NCBI GenBank assembly: GCA_963277665.1
Contig: OY728131.1
Location: forward strand, 1,391,990,688-1,392,054,687
DNA: 64,000 bases
Direction of reading: 5' to 3'
Source: Viscum album
Lineage: Eukaryota > Streptophyta > Magnoliopsida > Santalales > Viscaceae
A program made the position numbers and the translations under genes. The first letter of the stretch is position 1. Each line of letters starts with the position of its first letter. This document shows positions 1 to 12,566 of this stretch, piece after piece. Under the pieces are notes generated by a model, which was not told where the DNA came from, did no database searches, and was given only the letters and a program-made list of their open reading frames with translations.

Positions 1-1650
1 ATGATGTATGTACATGTGGTATTTGAAAAATAACCACTAATAGAACTTGGAAGTGTGAGGGAAGAAAATGGTAAGTTTATCATGACCAACAATATTCTTA
101 TTATTTAGGATTTGTAATAAGTACTCATCTCCATATAAAATTTATTATTATAACTTATGATTACTGTAATATAGGTTTAATGTTAGGGGGATGTTCCATG
201 GGGTGTTTAAAGTGAAAAAAGAAGGTTTACAAGAAGAAATAATATACAAGTAAAAAAACTTTTGGAGTATGAACCTCTGGTATCTAGCACTAGTTTGAAT
301 CAACATTTGGTTTTGAGAAACCACTATGGATGCCATATATGAATCTATAATTTCAAGTTGTAAAAAAAATTTATAAATTCAACAGATCCTGATCTAATTA
401 CAATGTGGTGGAAATGGATAATCAGGAATTTTATATTGGATGAAGCATATTTTTGTGATCAATATGCGATTTCATGTCATAAATCAAGTGGAACTAGTCC
501 AAAAGAAAGAGAACCCATCTCAAGGGAGAATTATCAACTTCATATAATTTAGGAATTATATAATTATGTGTTAAAAATTTAGATTTAGTTATTAATTTTT
601 TGATATACTAATACTTTTAAATGATTATACCCATGGTGTACATCAACAAGTTGTTTAAGTTATTATAATTTGTATCCAAAGATAATGAAATTCATGGAAT
701 TTTTATTTTAATGTTGTAAAGGTAGATTATATCACGTGGAATAAAATATAAATCATGTGTTGTAAAAATATAATAGATATAAATTGGAATCATGTGTTTA
801 TCCAAATTAGTTGTATCAATTGGTTCAACATACCATAAAACTTTCACACTTTGGTCATTATTTATTTTTTTATTTTTTTTATAACTATGATTGGGACCAC
901 ATGAAGATTGATAGTAATGTAATTAGAAGTGAAATCTACATGTGTTGGTGGAATTATGTGAGTGACATGGAAAACACTAATGCGGTAAACACTGACTTGT
1001 GTTTCCTATATTGATTTTTTATATCAATTGGATTATATTGTTTGTTGACAAATCATTTTTATGTTAAATTAATTCACAGAAATTTTTAATATTGAAACTA
1101 CTATTATAAGAGATTTGGATATTAGAAGTAATTTATAGAAATGATGTGACAAAAATGGACAGTGCCTACATTTCCTTAGAGTACATGAGATGAAGTACCA
1201 CTAGTTGTAAATAAATCCAAATGTTTAAGAGAAGATGTTGATTTAGAAATTGTAAAAGGATTCTAAAAAAATTATGAATTTATCTTTAAAATCATTGATA
1301 TAGCTAAGAGTTTTATATTTCAATATGTGGTATCTAAAATGGGTTTTAAATGAGTATCATATCCAATGGGTGTGTAAAATAACTAAATATAGTGTATGAA
1401 TTTTCTTAATAAGTGGGAATAGAGACGTAGAAATTAACTATATTGTTATCAATGTAATGGGGGAGAAATTAAATGAAAAATATGGATAATATAAAGATGT
1501 ATCTGGAAAAATAAGGGCTTTTAATTTTGTCACTAAAGGGGGAGTGAGATAATGAGCATTAAATTGGAAAATTTTGTTAATGAATTTGGAGTAAAATGGT
1601 GAATTAGGATTTATGGTAATATATTCAGAAAATAAATTGGGATATTATGT
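1..1650. other. AT-rich stretch with no recognisable gene
   Basis: Both strands are dense in stop codons and the open frames are at most ~70 codons. I recognise no domain. A purine run near 1,535-1,550 (aaagggggagtgaga) resembles an LTR-retrotransposon polypurine tract, but no LTR could be placed beside it. Best read as decayed repeat sequence. Confidence 0.5.
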
Positions 1651-1860
1651 TGCAAACAATAGGGTTTGTGTTATATTTGTTTCCAATAATTGTTGGATTT
1701 GTTGGAAATGAATCAGGGTTGACATTCCTACATAACCTAATGGTTATATAATTGATTGTGGGTATGGATATTATACTTGGGGACCAAATTTTCTGAGTTA
1801 TGCATGACATTATAATTAATGAAATGTGAATAATGGAAATAGATGATCTAGTTAGAAAGA
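1650..1860 (+). pseudogene. Ty3/gypsy protease C-terminal relic
   Basis: Reading + from 1,764 gives MDIILGDQIF, a stop, then VMHDIIINEM. This matches the conserved end of plant gypsy aspartic protease, where an (F)D-(V/I)-ILGMDWL block is followed by a His and an I-(D/N)-C segment. In the family this part folds over the protease active site and precedes reverse transcriptase. The upstream DTG/DSG active-site block is not recognisable, the frame carries stops, and no RT follows within several kb. It is a fragment of a gypsy polyprotein, independent of the better relic at 7.4 kb. Short, so the assignment rests on one motif. Confidence 0.4.
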
Positions 1861-3999
1861 ATTGATTCCACTACAATTATTATATAGAGGAAGGGGACTC
1901 CTTTTGAGATCTATATATCAATGTCATGGTCTGATGATATCAAGATGTAGAGTGTGATGATAAATATTTTTTTGAAGGAGTCAATGTTTGTAAAAATTAA
2001 TTTGGAGAAGAATGTATGTAATTGTTGATGTAACACCACATCATGTTGTAACAGTGTTTTCACATCATTAAGGATGGTACATATGGTTAGTCTAGGAAGT
2101 CTAATGGCATTGTAAGCTATAAAAGAGTTTACATAAGAATAAATATTGGTTTTTGGATGTATAATTTGCCTATAATGAGAAAGATGACACACTAATGGTC
2201 TTATATTAGAGTAAATAGAAGATACAAATAAATAACAAGTTATGGATCATGTTTCATGTGGAATACCAATCAATAGTAGGTATCACATCAAAATAAATGA
2301 ATTTTGAGATGGAAGGGTATTGAACTGTAATGTAAAAAAACACTCTATAACTGTCTTCTGTCGGAGTAAAGAAAGGCTCTGTGAGAGTAAAACCACACTA
2401 CAACATTCATTTCATATGAATAATTGAGGTTTTGAAAGTATAATTTATGGATTACTAAGATTCAATAAGTATCATCATGTCATAGTTGGTATAGTGAAAA
2501 GAGGAAAAATACCATGATAAATAACTTCACTATGTGTGGTGTATTTTTTGGTAAATAGATATCAATATTAGTTCATTGGGGAGATAATTATTTGCATTAA
2601 ATGAATTATGTCACATTATAACTAATTTGAGATTAAATGATATATAAAAGATCACACCATGAATCTATGGAAATTTTAAATTAGATTTATACATATTTTA
2701 TGTATTTAGTATTTCCATGAGAATCAGACTATAGTGTAGATTGTCACACCATAATATAGATAATGTCTAAGGGGGTCATTCCAAAATGAGTATCATCATT
2801 TTTTGATCACGTAGTTTCTATAATATTTTAAATATTATCTATAACATTAAAATAGTATGACTTAGATAGATATTCAGAAAATAAAATTAACATAATTAGA
2901 TTTATTTAACCACTCTAAATACGTGGGACACATGGATTAATCATAGAATGTTAGAGGAATTAATATTGATACCACCAATCTATTTATGAGTTCTTAATTT
3001 TGAGGACTCTATAAAAATATGAAATATCAACTCTACATGTAGATAATGATATTATAATATCAACTATAGAGAATGGAAGATATTAAGATGGTCAAAATAT
3101 GTGATGTCATTAATAGGGTGTGTTGGAATAATAATAATAATAAATGGAATGTGATTATGAATCTGTTTTTTCTTTTGGAATAAGAGGAGGATGACATATT
3201 TACATTCCTATATCAGTTGAGTGTGAAAAAATAAAATTACGGATAACTTCCTTGAGAAGTTATTCTCATGTAATGGTTGTAGTATTTTTATGTTCCTTTA
3301 GAAGGAAAATAGTTGACACCCACAATAATAAGTCACTCTAGTATGGTCTTAGAAAGTTCAAAGTGAAAAAATGTTGAGTGTAATGGGGTAAATATTTTAT
3401 ACATGAAGATTCAAGGTGTGTAAACACCATATAATGACCTAGAACAAGTATCCATATTTTTAAACCATTAAAGAGACCCTCGAGTCTATAAATTTATTAA
3501 GACCTCCTAAATGTAATATATAAAGGATAATATAATTTATTAAACATGGAGAGGTAGTGTTCCATACCAAAACCCCTTTTATAAGTAGTGAGCCTTAGGA
3601 GATAGTGACCTTGACCAAAATTGTATCAACCAAATAGTGTATGGTGTGGATTTTAGCCCATAAACATATCGTCATTTTGTTCTATGTAAACATATATAAG
3701 TGCGTGTAAACCAACTAAAATACTTATTTTTTTTATGATTTGTAATTCTATATTCATAAGAAATATTTAGTAAGAATTATTTTAGGAGTGAGATGATACT
3801 AAACATATTCATTATAGTAGGGGAATAAGACCCCCTTGAGGGAAAACAAAAACGAGGGAAAAAATTTCATTATAAAACAATATAATTTATCCCCACCTCT
3901 TATGGTTAAAATTTTCATCATTTTCCCATTAATTCATCTAAGTAATTGAATTTATTCTAATTTTTGTTCAATTATTGATCTTTTAGTTTTCTACTAATC
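1861..3999. other. unassigned AT-rich repeat-derived sequence
   Basis: No frame longer than ~93 codons and no domain I can name. Around 3,400-3,700 the sequence has the look of an LTR (TATA-like tataaat, alternating short GC islands), but I found no partner copy in the window. Left unassigned. Confidence 0.4.
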
Positions 4000-5700
4000 A
4001 TTGGTTATGATTTAAAATGGTGATCCAAATCCTCTACATGGTTTTAATTGGTTTTTACTTATGTATATTATTAAATTAAGGTTTTTATTTAACGATGTAG
4101 AGGTCAGATAGCATGTATTTGTAATCAAGTTAAAATATGAATTGATTACATGATTTAATGTGGTTAAATTTATTAATTACAACATAAAATTTTAACGTAA
4201 TTATGTTTTTTTTGTATTCACAATGACTAACCCTAGTTATAAAATGAGATAAAGGTTAGATTCATATTATTAGTTTTAAATGAATATTATATAATTATTA
4301 TAAATGCTAAAAAAATTAAATGTTGAATATAAATGTTATTTTTTAATGTTAATGGTGATTATGAACCATTATTCATTTATATTGATGTTTTATAATTTTT
4401 AATGAATTAAAGTGTAATATAAATGATATTTTAAAACAAAAATTATACTTTACGTTATCTAAATATGGATTGAATGTATTTTATTTAGTGTTTGGAGTAA
4501 TTTCATGACATTGGAATGACATGAGATTCAATAATAATGTTATGGGGTAAATAAATGGGTGTTTTGAAAAAAAAATTATGCACTTAAAATGTTTAAAAAA
4601 CGAGGGTAAATGATAATTTGCTTTCAAACCAATGTATTATTATTATTAAAGGGTTTATTAGCTTATAAGTGATGATAAAATTCTAAATAATTCATTATGT
4701 AATATTCCTGAATTGATGTTGTGATATTATTAAATTGATATATGTTTTTTGATGATTGAAAAAACCTTGAATTTGGTTGTGATACAAAGAAATAAATGGG
4801 TTCAGATATAATATTATGTAATTCAGGAGTTTGTATTTAGTAGGTAAATTTCCATGTGTTTAGATATAAAATAAAATTTCACTCGTTTTTCTGTTATAGT
4901 GATTTAGATATAATATTTTATTCAAGAGAAAAGGCCATGTGTTTTCTCGTAATACCAATCATTCCATGTGTTTGGATATAAATGTTTTAAAAAACATATC
5001 TGTATTCCATAATTATTGGATGAATTTGGTAAATCATGGTGTCAATTTTGATTTATAAGAACTTCATAATGATTTATGTGTGCTATTTTTAATGGAAAAT
5101 TTGTGAAATTACATTTCATAATATATATATATGCATGAGAATTTTGGGATCCATTACATGGTTTGGGTAAATAAAATAAAATTACGAAGATATATTCCTC
5201 AAAATGTAGGTTTTTATATCTTATAAACATGTAGACTACACTGATGTTCACATACAAAAGGGAACAGACACTATGTTTCTTGATGTTGGTTTCTATGATT
5301 TATAGTTATTTTAGAGGGGTTTTGGAGTTCTTATTGTGAGATTATGTTTTTTATTTTCTTCAATTATTTTTGATATATTTCTTTATGATATATATACCTA
5401 TTCTATATTTTATAAAAAAAATTATAAGATATATATGGAATTTTTTGGAATATTTTGGAGTTATTTTTATGGTTTGTGTTATTAGGATATATAGTGGTTG
5501 ATTACTAATCTTATATTTTTATACATGGTTCTTAATAAACCCTTAGAGGGTATACCTCTCCCCGAGTGATATTTTAGGGAATCGTAACTAGTCTCTAACG
5601 TTTAGGGATCAATTATTTCAATTAAATGTATGTTTAATTTCCCCTTAAGCAAGAAAATATTTGGGTAGGATATTAAAAAATTATATCATAACAATTATAT
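4000..5700 (+). repeat. probable decayed gypsy LTR-like region with internal degenerate repeats
   Basis: The motif ccatgtgttt(a/g)gatataaa occurs at about 4,852 and 4,962, with a partial copy near 4,935, giving degenerate repeats about 50-100 bp apart. Near 5,565 the segment ctccccgagtgatatttta is close to ctccccaagtgatatctta near 58,472. The flanks of both (tatatgg-aattttt-gg-atatt upstream) are also alike. Two scattered copies of the same non-coding sequence suggest LTR remnants of one family. No coding sequence is visible. Confidence 0.35.
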
Positions 5701-7189
5701 TTTTGTATAATTTTGATATTGGGAATAAGTGGTTGAAATTATACTAGTTTATTTGTCATCTGTACAAAATTTATGTTTTTATCTTTTTTTAAATTTCCAA
5801 AAAAACACAGTTTGAATTTAAATCCATAGGGAAGTATTACATTTTATTGATTGATTTTAATGATTTATAGTTTTGCGATTTCCAAGAAGTGAGTTTTGGG
5901 TTTATTAAATTCCCCAAGTAATATGAATTATATCAGCACTTAGGGGCATGGAATACACATCAATGCATTCTATTGTGCATTAAATATGAATTTATTTAAA
6001 AAAAATATCTATTTACGTGAATTAATTTTTAAAAATATAATAACTTTTTCCATGAATATATTATAAAATATAAATTATTTATCAAAAATAAAATAGTTGT
6101 TATTGATATTATTTGATTGATTTCATTAGAATAACTACATTATTCATATATATAAAAATGATGAAATTTTTGTTTATCTACTATAATATTTAATTATTTA
6201 ATATTAATTGATTTTTTTTCTAAATATATAAGTACAATGAAATGTTTTGAAGGAAGCAATGAGTATAAATTAATCTCGAAGTGTTGCATGAAACAACATT
6301 GATAATTTAGCGAGGATCATGATCTACTTTTGGAAACTCAAAAAGAGTGTTTTATGAATATTTAGATCTTAAGAGATCATATTCGTTGTCTCTAAAATTA
6401 ATAATGGTCATGATGAGATGGTGAGAATATTTATTTGGTAAAATTACCCATGATTTTCTTAAATAAAATTCATAAAAATTTTGAGCATATATTAGATTAT
6501 ATGGAGTTAAACAGTTTCTTGATGGGATTTTTAATATTTTTTAGAAGATTAGTTCTCAAAAAATAATGAATATGAATCTAGTTTTTTGGATTATATAGGT
6601 TTACATGAAGTAATTGTAGGATATCATAACATTAATTAAGAAAGATAATGAGATAAATTGGAATTCATTCCATGTGTATGTTTTTGAGAAATTTTATTTT
6701 TTGATCCTTATGATGGTTAATGGGCTATATTTCAATGAATTTAATAAAGGGGGAATGATAGTACTTTAGTATGGGGTTGTATTGCCAAATATTCTGTACT
6801 TTTATCCTTTCATTTTAGGCAACGTTAAATTAATTTATTTCTAATTTGAGTATGTATTACCATTATAGATATGAGGGAATGTATAATTTTTTTTTCTCTA
6901 TCGATATTATTGTGGTAAAAAATATTTTATAGTAGTATAATATCATAGCATTAGCCTAAATATTTTTTTTTGTTTTGATGGATCATTTTTGAGAAATAAG
7001 ATGATGGTTAATTTTTATTACCTAAGTTATGATTAACTAGGGAAATATGGAATGGAATTATAATATAATTATCCCCATGGGAGATTAACTTCTGAGGGTT
7101 ATTAATGTGGTTATTAAATGAATTCTTGATATATTTTCCCAAAAGATTCAAATTACGGGTGATATTATTGGAATTTGAGAAATATTAAA
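5701..7189. other. AT-rich stretch, no gene recognised
   Basis: Stops in all frames. A run aataaagggggaatgatag near 6,745-6,762 resembles a polypurine tract but is not tied to a definable LTR. The right part may hold the unrecognisable N-terminal gag of the gypsy relic that begins at about 7,190. Confidence 0.4.
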
Positions 7190-7438
7190 ATTCTTTGTTA
7201 AAGTAGTGGTCATAGTATAGTATCATGATATTCTTACTATTTTTGGGAATCATGTACTTAGACTAGAATAGAGTTATATATAGGAATTCATGTGTTGTAT
7301 GGGAGATATTTTTATGGTGGTGGTTGAGGTACATATATTCTATCTCAGTTGGGTGGTAAGGAATATAATTTCCAGGTGACTCAAGGATGAGACCTAGGTG
7401 TATGTTCTGTCCAATTTTTTTTTATTGATCATTTTCCA
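7190..7438 (+). pseudogene. Ty3/gypsy gag C-terminal relic
   Basis: Just upstream of the protease block the + strand reads a degraded zinc-knuckle-like FGNHVLRLE near 7,237-7,265. It is followed by a Gly/Ser/Gln-type linker (…YILSQLGGKEYNFQ…) typical of the segment between the CCHC knuckle and protease in plant gypsy elements. Gag would form the particle, and the knuckle would bind element RNA. The cysteines are not preserved. The call depends mainly on the neighbouring protease and on spacing. Confidence 0.35.
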
Positions 7439-7678
7439 GTGGATATTAGTGGGGGGTTAATAACTATTATAGGTATTATTCTCGTTAAATATTATATGTA
7501 TTGGGTTTCTTTTGGAATAGGTGAATTTTATTATTTTATTATTAGTTATATTGTTTATGATTTTGGATTAACTATGGATTTGGTGCCTAATATGATTAAT
7601 GAGGATATTAAACTAGGTAAGGAAACTAAAATAATTAATATATGTATGTTTTATGTGATTACAATCAGTGGGTATTAA
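7439..7678 (+). pseudogene. Ty3/gypsy aspartic protease relic (79 open codons)
   Basis: The longest open stretch in the left 9 kb aligns along its length with plant gypsy protease. An ISGGLITI strand is followed by a position equivalent to the LFDTGASHSFIS active site, here degraded to VSFGIGEFYYFIIS. Then come a YDFGLTMDLVPNMIN segment and the conserved (P)LGKETKI…ICMFYVITISGY block. The catalytic Asp-Thr/Ser-Gly triad is lost (FGIG), so it cannot be active. Protease normally cuts the gag-pol polyprotein in the particle. It continues in frame-related fashion into the RT start at 7,985. Lack of stops here is likely chance within a relic. Confidence 0.6.
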
Positions 7679-8110
7679 TATATTTTGGATTTATACTCCT
7701 TATTGATATTATCCTTTGATATTATTGTAGAGATAGACTATTTTTGTATTTCTTAGCTTACATTTTTTATTATTAAATGTGGGATACTTCATCTTATTCT
7801 AGTGATTTCAATTTTCACTTTATTGGTTAATGAGATATCAAAAATAATCATATTGGTTTTTATTTTAGGCATATAAGGACTATTACATATCATATTGAAG
7901 GTTCAATTCTTAGTGTTGTTGAGAGGGATGCTAGTTTTTATTATAATTTTTTATTGGTCATTTTTAAAGTTGGTTTTATGAAGATTTTAGGGATGTGACT
8001 ATAGATAGAGAGGTTGAGTTTATGACTAGTTTATTTCCAAATAGTGAACCAATTTTTATTCCTCCATACTCTATGGATCTGATAGATATTTTGGATTTGA
8101 ATATTTAGAA
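7679..8110 (+). pseudogene. Ty3/gypsy protease-RT linker and RT N-terminus relic
   Basis: After a frame break the + strand encodes a LILSFDIIVEIDYF equivalent of the protease C-terminus. A long linker follows, then RDVTIDREVEFMTSLFPNS and EPIFIPPYSM. That last block is the signature start of gypsy reverse transcriptase (…REVEF.IDL.PGT.PIS.PPYRM.P.EL…). RT would copy element RNA to DNA. Nothing of the finger/palm motifs (LCIDYR, FSKIDL, FIDD) follows. About 150 bp further on the sequence resumes in the integrase C-terminus, so the RT core, RNase H and integrase core are deleted. Confidence 0.65.
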
Positions 8111-8254
8111 TTTTGGAAGGTACTACTGATAGAGTTTTTCTGTTCAATAATATATTATATATGAAACATAATACAAAATTATATTTTAATATGAGGTGAT
8201 AACTATTAGAGTTTTTTGTGGTTTATTAAGTACTACATTGGTTTATAAAATGGT

Positions 8255-8640
8255 TGGGGAATAAGGGGAATGATAAAAATTTAATTTTTTCCCTTAGAAT
8301 GAAGATCATTTTAATTCACTTGAGTATATTAGGTATGTTGTGTATTTATTGACTTCACATGCATGTTTTAGTGGAGGTACATGATATATTTTATATATCA
8401 TAACTTATGGGATTCAATACGGCTCTGTCTCATGTGGTTTACTCTAATGATGTGTAGGTGTAGGTGGGTGGATCATTAGTTGATAATTTAGTGTTTATTT
8501 TTATCATGGTGATAATATATTATGGGTGGGAAATTTTTTACTTATACTTCTTCATTAGTATCATGGGACTATTCAGGAATAGGGGTAATAGTGGGAAATA
8601 GAAATAAAATCTCAATGGTTGGATTTTTTTCAGTGGAAAA
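8255..8640 (+). pseudogene. Ty3/gypsy integrase C-terminal / chromodomain-like relic
   Basis: Across several frames the + strand shows the order typical of chromodomain gypsy integrases. A degraded RYIGPFEILERIG…AYRLALPP stretch (GPY/F module) is followed by VHDIFYIS (family VHDVFHVS), then ALSHVVYSNDV and VDNLV. Near 8,560 comes YHGTIQE, followed by WEIE (family WHHHGTEEATWEIE). This tail normally guides integration-site choice by binding chromatin. Several frameshifts and stops are present. It directly follows the RT N-terminus, proof of a large internal deletion in this element. Confidence 0.55.
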
Positions 8641-9130
8641 AAGAAGTCTTGCTTTCTAATAATGAGAAGACTTGTTATGTATATTTGGACACAAATATGA
8701 GTATATTAGGAATTTTTTGAATTTAATTATGATGTTTCTTAATTTATTTTAATTATTTACATTATTATTTTGAAACTAAAGGAAGTTAAGGATGAAATTT
8801 TAGATATTTAATAGTTTATTGAACTTAGAGCTCATATATGTTTCCCATAATTACTCTAGTAGGTAGCATCTGGAGTTATATGTGTGGAAAAACGTTGATT
8901 TTGGATTATAGTCTTCTAATGGGAGTCTAATGGTATCCATAGAGTTTCCAATGGTAGTCACCGAGAATTGTTTGGAGTACTTGATCCAAGCTGGGGAACA
9001 AAAACATTTGTTAGTTGGATGATCCATATTTTTAATGGGGTATTATCATTATTTATTTGTTAACATTTATTATTTAAATTATTTATTTCATGTTTTGATG
9101 GAAAGTATCCCAAATAAAAATCCTTTAAAT
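8641..9130. other. gene-free stretch, likely 3' end of the gypsy relic
   Basis: No domain. By position it should hold the polypurine tract and start of the 3' LTR of the relic ending at 8,640, but I could not define either. It ends where the copia LTR begins. Confidence 0.3.
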
Positions 9131-10558
9131 TATAGATTCATGGGATAAGTTCAGTCACTAAGAGGTGAGGTGAATTAGTGATTTATTAATTTAAACTTTT
9201 CCCCATTAAATATCCTTTATAACTTATTAATGTGAATTAATTTTCTATATTACCACACGCAATCACAAAGTGACAAGGCACAATAAATTTACAACGTTCA
9301 AACTCAATGTGTGTAGGTAGTCCTTGGAATAATCTGGTAAAACCTACAATAAAATGACCAACTAGTAAAACCCTATGTACCACTATAAGAAGGGGAAATA
9401 CTTAGAAATCACTTTATGATTATCTTGACTATTTTTTTAAATCGCACGCAATAAGTTCATATCGCACTTGTACAGTAATCTCAAATGGGTAAACAACTAA
9501 TATGTCTTCCGCTAAGTTATCCAATTTATTTTTCAATTTCTGAAATCATCTTTCTCTTATGTGGATAAATAGTAGTAAAACTTATCCTTCATTTTCATGT
9601 ACATAACTACCTACAACAACTACACTAGATGACTGAATCTCCATAGTGAAAATAGTTTATTTATGGAATGTATATAGAAGTAGTGATTTCTTATTCATCT
9701 CTTTACTGTGAACTTCAAGAACAAATCACCGGATATATTTTTTACATTATGTACAATAATATATTTCTTATTTTTAGTCATATTTTAATTCATATGGTAT
9801 CACATGAATGATATTACAGGATATCCTCCTTCTTTTATAGTCTAAAATATGTAATAATATGTTTATAGATATTCAAATTTTAATTCCACTAAATACTCAT
9901 ATCTCTATCTTTAAAGCTCCCACTACTCCTCCTCATATCTGATGTGATGAACTTATATAATAACCAACACTTATTCTTATAATTCCTACCCTTTTATCCA
10001 TGATAACATTCAATCATTTACCTGATTTAATGTTCTTTATAGTAAAATAATTCTTCAAACACTAAATATTTTTCAAGTGTAAACTTTAAAAAATATCTAT
10101 GCCTAAAATACATACATAGCTTAAAGGGATATTATTGTTAATCCAGAAAACATACACTAGGAATGATTGTGCTGGTACTCCCAGGGTTTTCTCTATGTAT
10201 TATTACACTAAAAAATCTTAATTCATGTAATTCTTGAATACTAGGGAATATAAGGATTATGATAAATGTCTCAACCAATTGATAGTACAAAATTCACTAC
10301 GGCCGGGTAGCTCCCCATTTCACACATCCCAACAGATTTATTCTTTCATTGGGAGACACCTAAAACTTTTCAAAATTCTTTAAAATAGTAACCACTAATA
10401 TACAATAGTATAGTCAATTTTCACCATTTAAAATTACAAATTATCAATAAAAATGTACACTGAATTTTCACTATGGATTAGTCTTAAAAGTAGATATTTT
10501 ATAGAAATTCATGTCTGTTATAAAAATTTTGAATAACCTATGCATGTGGGGTATGATC
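9131..10558 (-). repeat. copia 3' LTR, outer part
   Basis: Outer ~1.43 kb of the left copia LTR. It corresponds to 27,498-~29,070 of the right LTR. The boundary at 9,131 was placed by counting back from ctaagagg, which lies 27 bp inside the right LTR. The inner end is the insertion point of E1, marked by tgatc at 10,554-10,558. Confidence 0.6.
10554..10558. repeat. target-site duplication of E1 (left copy, tgatc)
   Basis: tgatc immediately left of E1 is repeated as tgatc at 21,904-21,908 immediately right of it. Five bp is the normal gypsy TSD length. Confidence 0.85.
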
Positions 10559-11875
10559 TATGACAACCCTGATCTTTTATTACACAATTAAACATAATTT
10601 ATTAAATAAACTTCACTTTACACAACATAGTATATAGAGAGGTGTAGTGTCTTTGGGGCTTACGATCATTACATAAGAACATAAAACATGGAATACCACA
10701 TCTTTATTGAAAACATCCTTTACATGACCCCAAAATTCCCTCATACTTAGCATTACATGGGATAGCCTGGGGACATGCATAAGAAAATGGTGAGCTATAA
10801 AGACCAATAAGGGAATAATCATGGAATAACATGAGGAATAAAATACATTTTAGATAATAGGCATATCAATAGAGTACAAGAGAGGAATAAATATAAAGAC
10901 ATGATAAATTATGATAATAATAACATGGAAATGTGTCAACAACACTTAACATGGGATTAGCAAGAGCCAAGGCTCATTAAACATGGAGCATGAGTAAATC
11001 CTCATTACACATGAAGCATGATTAAAACCTCGTTGAACTTGAATTAGCATGAGTAAACACCCATTTCACATGATATATCATTATACTATAATTTACCCTC
11101 TACATTGGAGTGCTATAAGGGCACACCATTCTTAAACATTTCATTTCATGCATAAGTGTGCCACACGGATCATATAACATAGATTCATAAAACATCATCT
11201 TTTATTCCAAAATAAAGGAATGTGGAATTTATACATGAAACATTATAATCAATAAGTAAATGTGCATAAATATGAATACCCTTAAAAAGATATGGGCATG
11301 GTATTCACTACATAATGACATTGGCTGGGAAAATCGGTGCAATTTTGGCAGCGTAATGGTGTGATGTTAGAATTCATAAAAATTGTTTATGAGAGAGAAA
11401 GGGTTGTCTCATCATACATAAATGAAATGAACAGTAACGGGGGTCATATATATACATTTCCCAAAAAAATTAATGGAATTTTGATGCATAATACAAAAGG
11501 ATTACATGGATTTAAAAAAAGAGAGAGAAATCCCTCACAGAATATCAGCATAGTAACGAGTGTACATGGGAGGCATTTATTTAGAGATAAAGGGGTATCC
11601 CATCATTCAAAAATAAAGAGGTAATTATGGGGAAGGTGTGAAACCATACCCCAAAATTTATAATTGAAATTAAAAGGTCATAAAACATTAAAAAATTGGA
11701 CAAAAATGTGAAGGAAAGAAAAATCTTTACATGGAAGTGTGCTTCCAATGGCTTGAGATATGCTTGAGAGAGGATTATTGGGAGCTTGGGGAACCTTGGG
11801 AGGATTCTAGAGAGCATAGGTCAGAGGATGGACTAACTCTAAAGGATTTGATCGAGGAGGAAGTGGGAGCATGGG

Positions 11876-11888
11876 TGGGTTTATATAG
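11876..11888 (-). promoter_or_regulatory. candidate TATA box in E1 3' LTR
   Basis: Minus strand reads CCTATATAAACCC. The equivalent site in the promoter-bearing 5' LTR (20,576-20,588) reads CCTGTATAAACCC, one change from consensus. Position in the middle of the LTR fits a U3/R junction. Inferred from sequence only. Confidence 0.45.
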
Positions 11889-12526
11889 GAAAGGTGAGGG
11901 AATTCTTTATTATTTAGGTTTGGGACCCCTGACATTAAAGTAATCCAAACCAAAAACCAGCCCATGGTTTTTTACCCTTTTTTTTGGAAAAGGGAAGAAG
12001 AAAACAATATTTTAAAAGTCCAATGTCAGATCTTCTTAAAATAATGGGGTTGCTTATGTGGAGGTGAGTCACACTCCCAAGGAAAACAATTTAAAAAGAC
12101 ATGATGTGTAATAAGTCTTGAAGGGTCCATTAATGCTTTGTAAAAAAAGTAAAAAAGAAACCCAAAACCACATTATTTTAATGGTGTAACATATATTGTC
12201 CGAACATAAATTCTAATGTATTTTATTACATCACTATTGAGTCATTATGATGTCATAAAACACATTATATATTTAAACTCTATTTAATTTTTTCCCTAAA
12301 ATTTGACTGTCTAAACAAATTATGAAAAATTCATGGTTGGATAATTTCAATGTCCTGATTCCAAAAATAATATTCATTTTGCCTAAATAATTTCTAAATA
12401 TGTTAATTTTCACTTTTGAAATAAAAACCAGCATTTATCTAAGATTCATGGGTTTGGACAAAAATGTCTTTCAAACCTTAATAAAAATTACAATTGCATT
12501 CATAAAATTAAACGATCATTTATATT

Positions 12527-12566
12527 TAATAATAATTAATTTAATAATAATAATAATAATAATAAT
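12527..12566. repeat. (taa)n microsatellite in E1 3' LTR
   Basis: At least nine near-perfect taa units. The other LTR has only a short irregular equivalent (about 21,228-21,256), so the tract grew after insertion, or was lost from the partner. Confidence 0.8.

Noticed and set aside
1911..2192. 93-codon minus frame as a gene
   Set aside because: No recognisable motif; a frame of this length can arise by chance in AT-rich sequence of this size when one strand is TA-poor locally.
6745..6762. Polypurine tract and LTR start (aaagggggaatgatag)
   Set aside because: Composition fits, but no LTR pair, TSD or coding end could be tied to it.
11337..11943. Small open frames (95, 78 and 70 codons) near 11.3-11.9 kb
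   Set aside because: All fall in the E1 3' LTR, lie on opposite strands overlapping each other, and are broken in the sister LTR.
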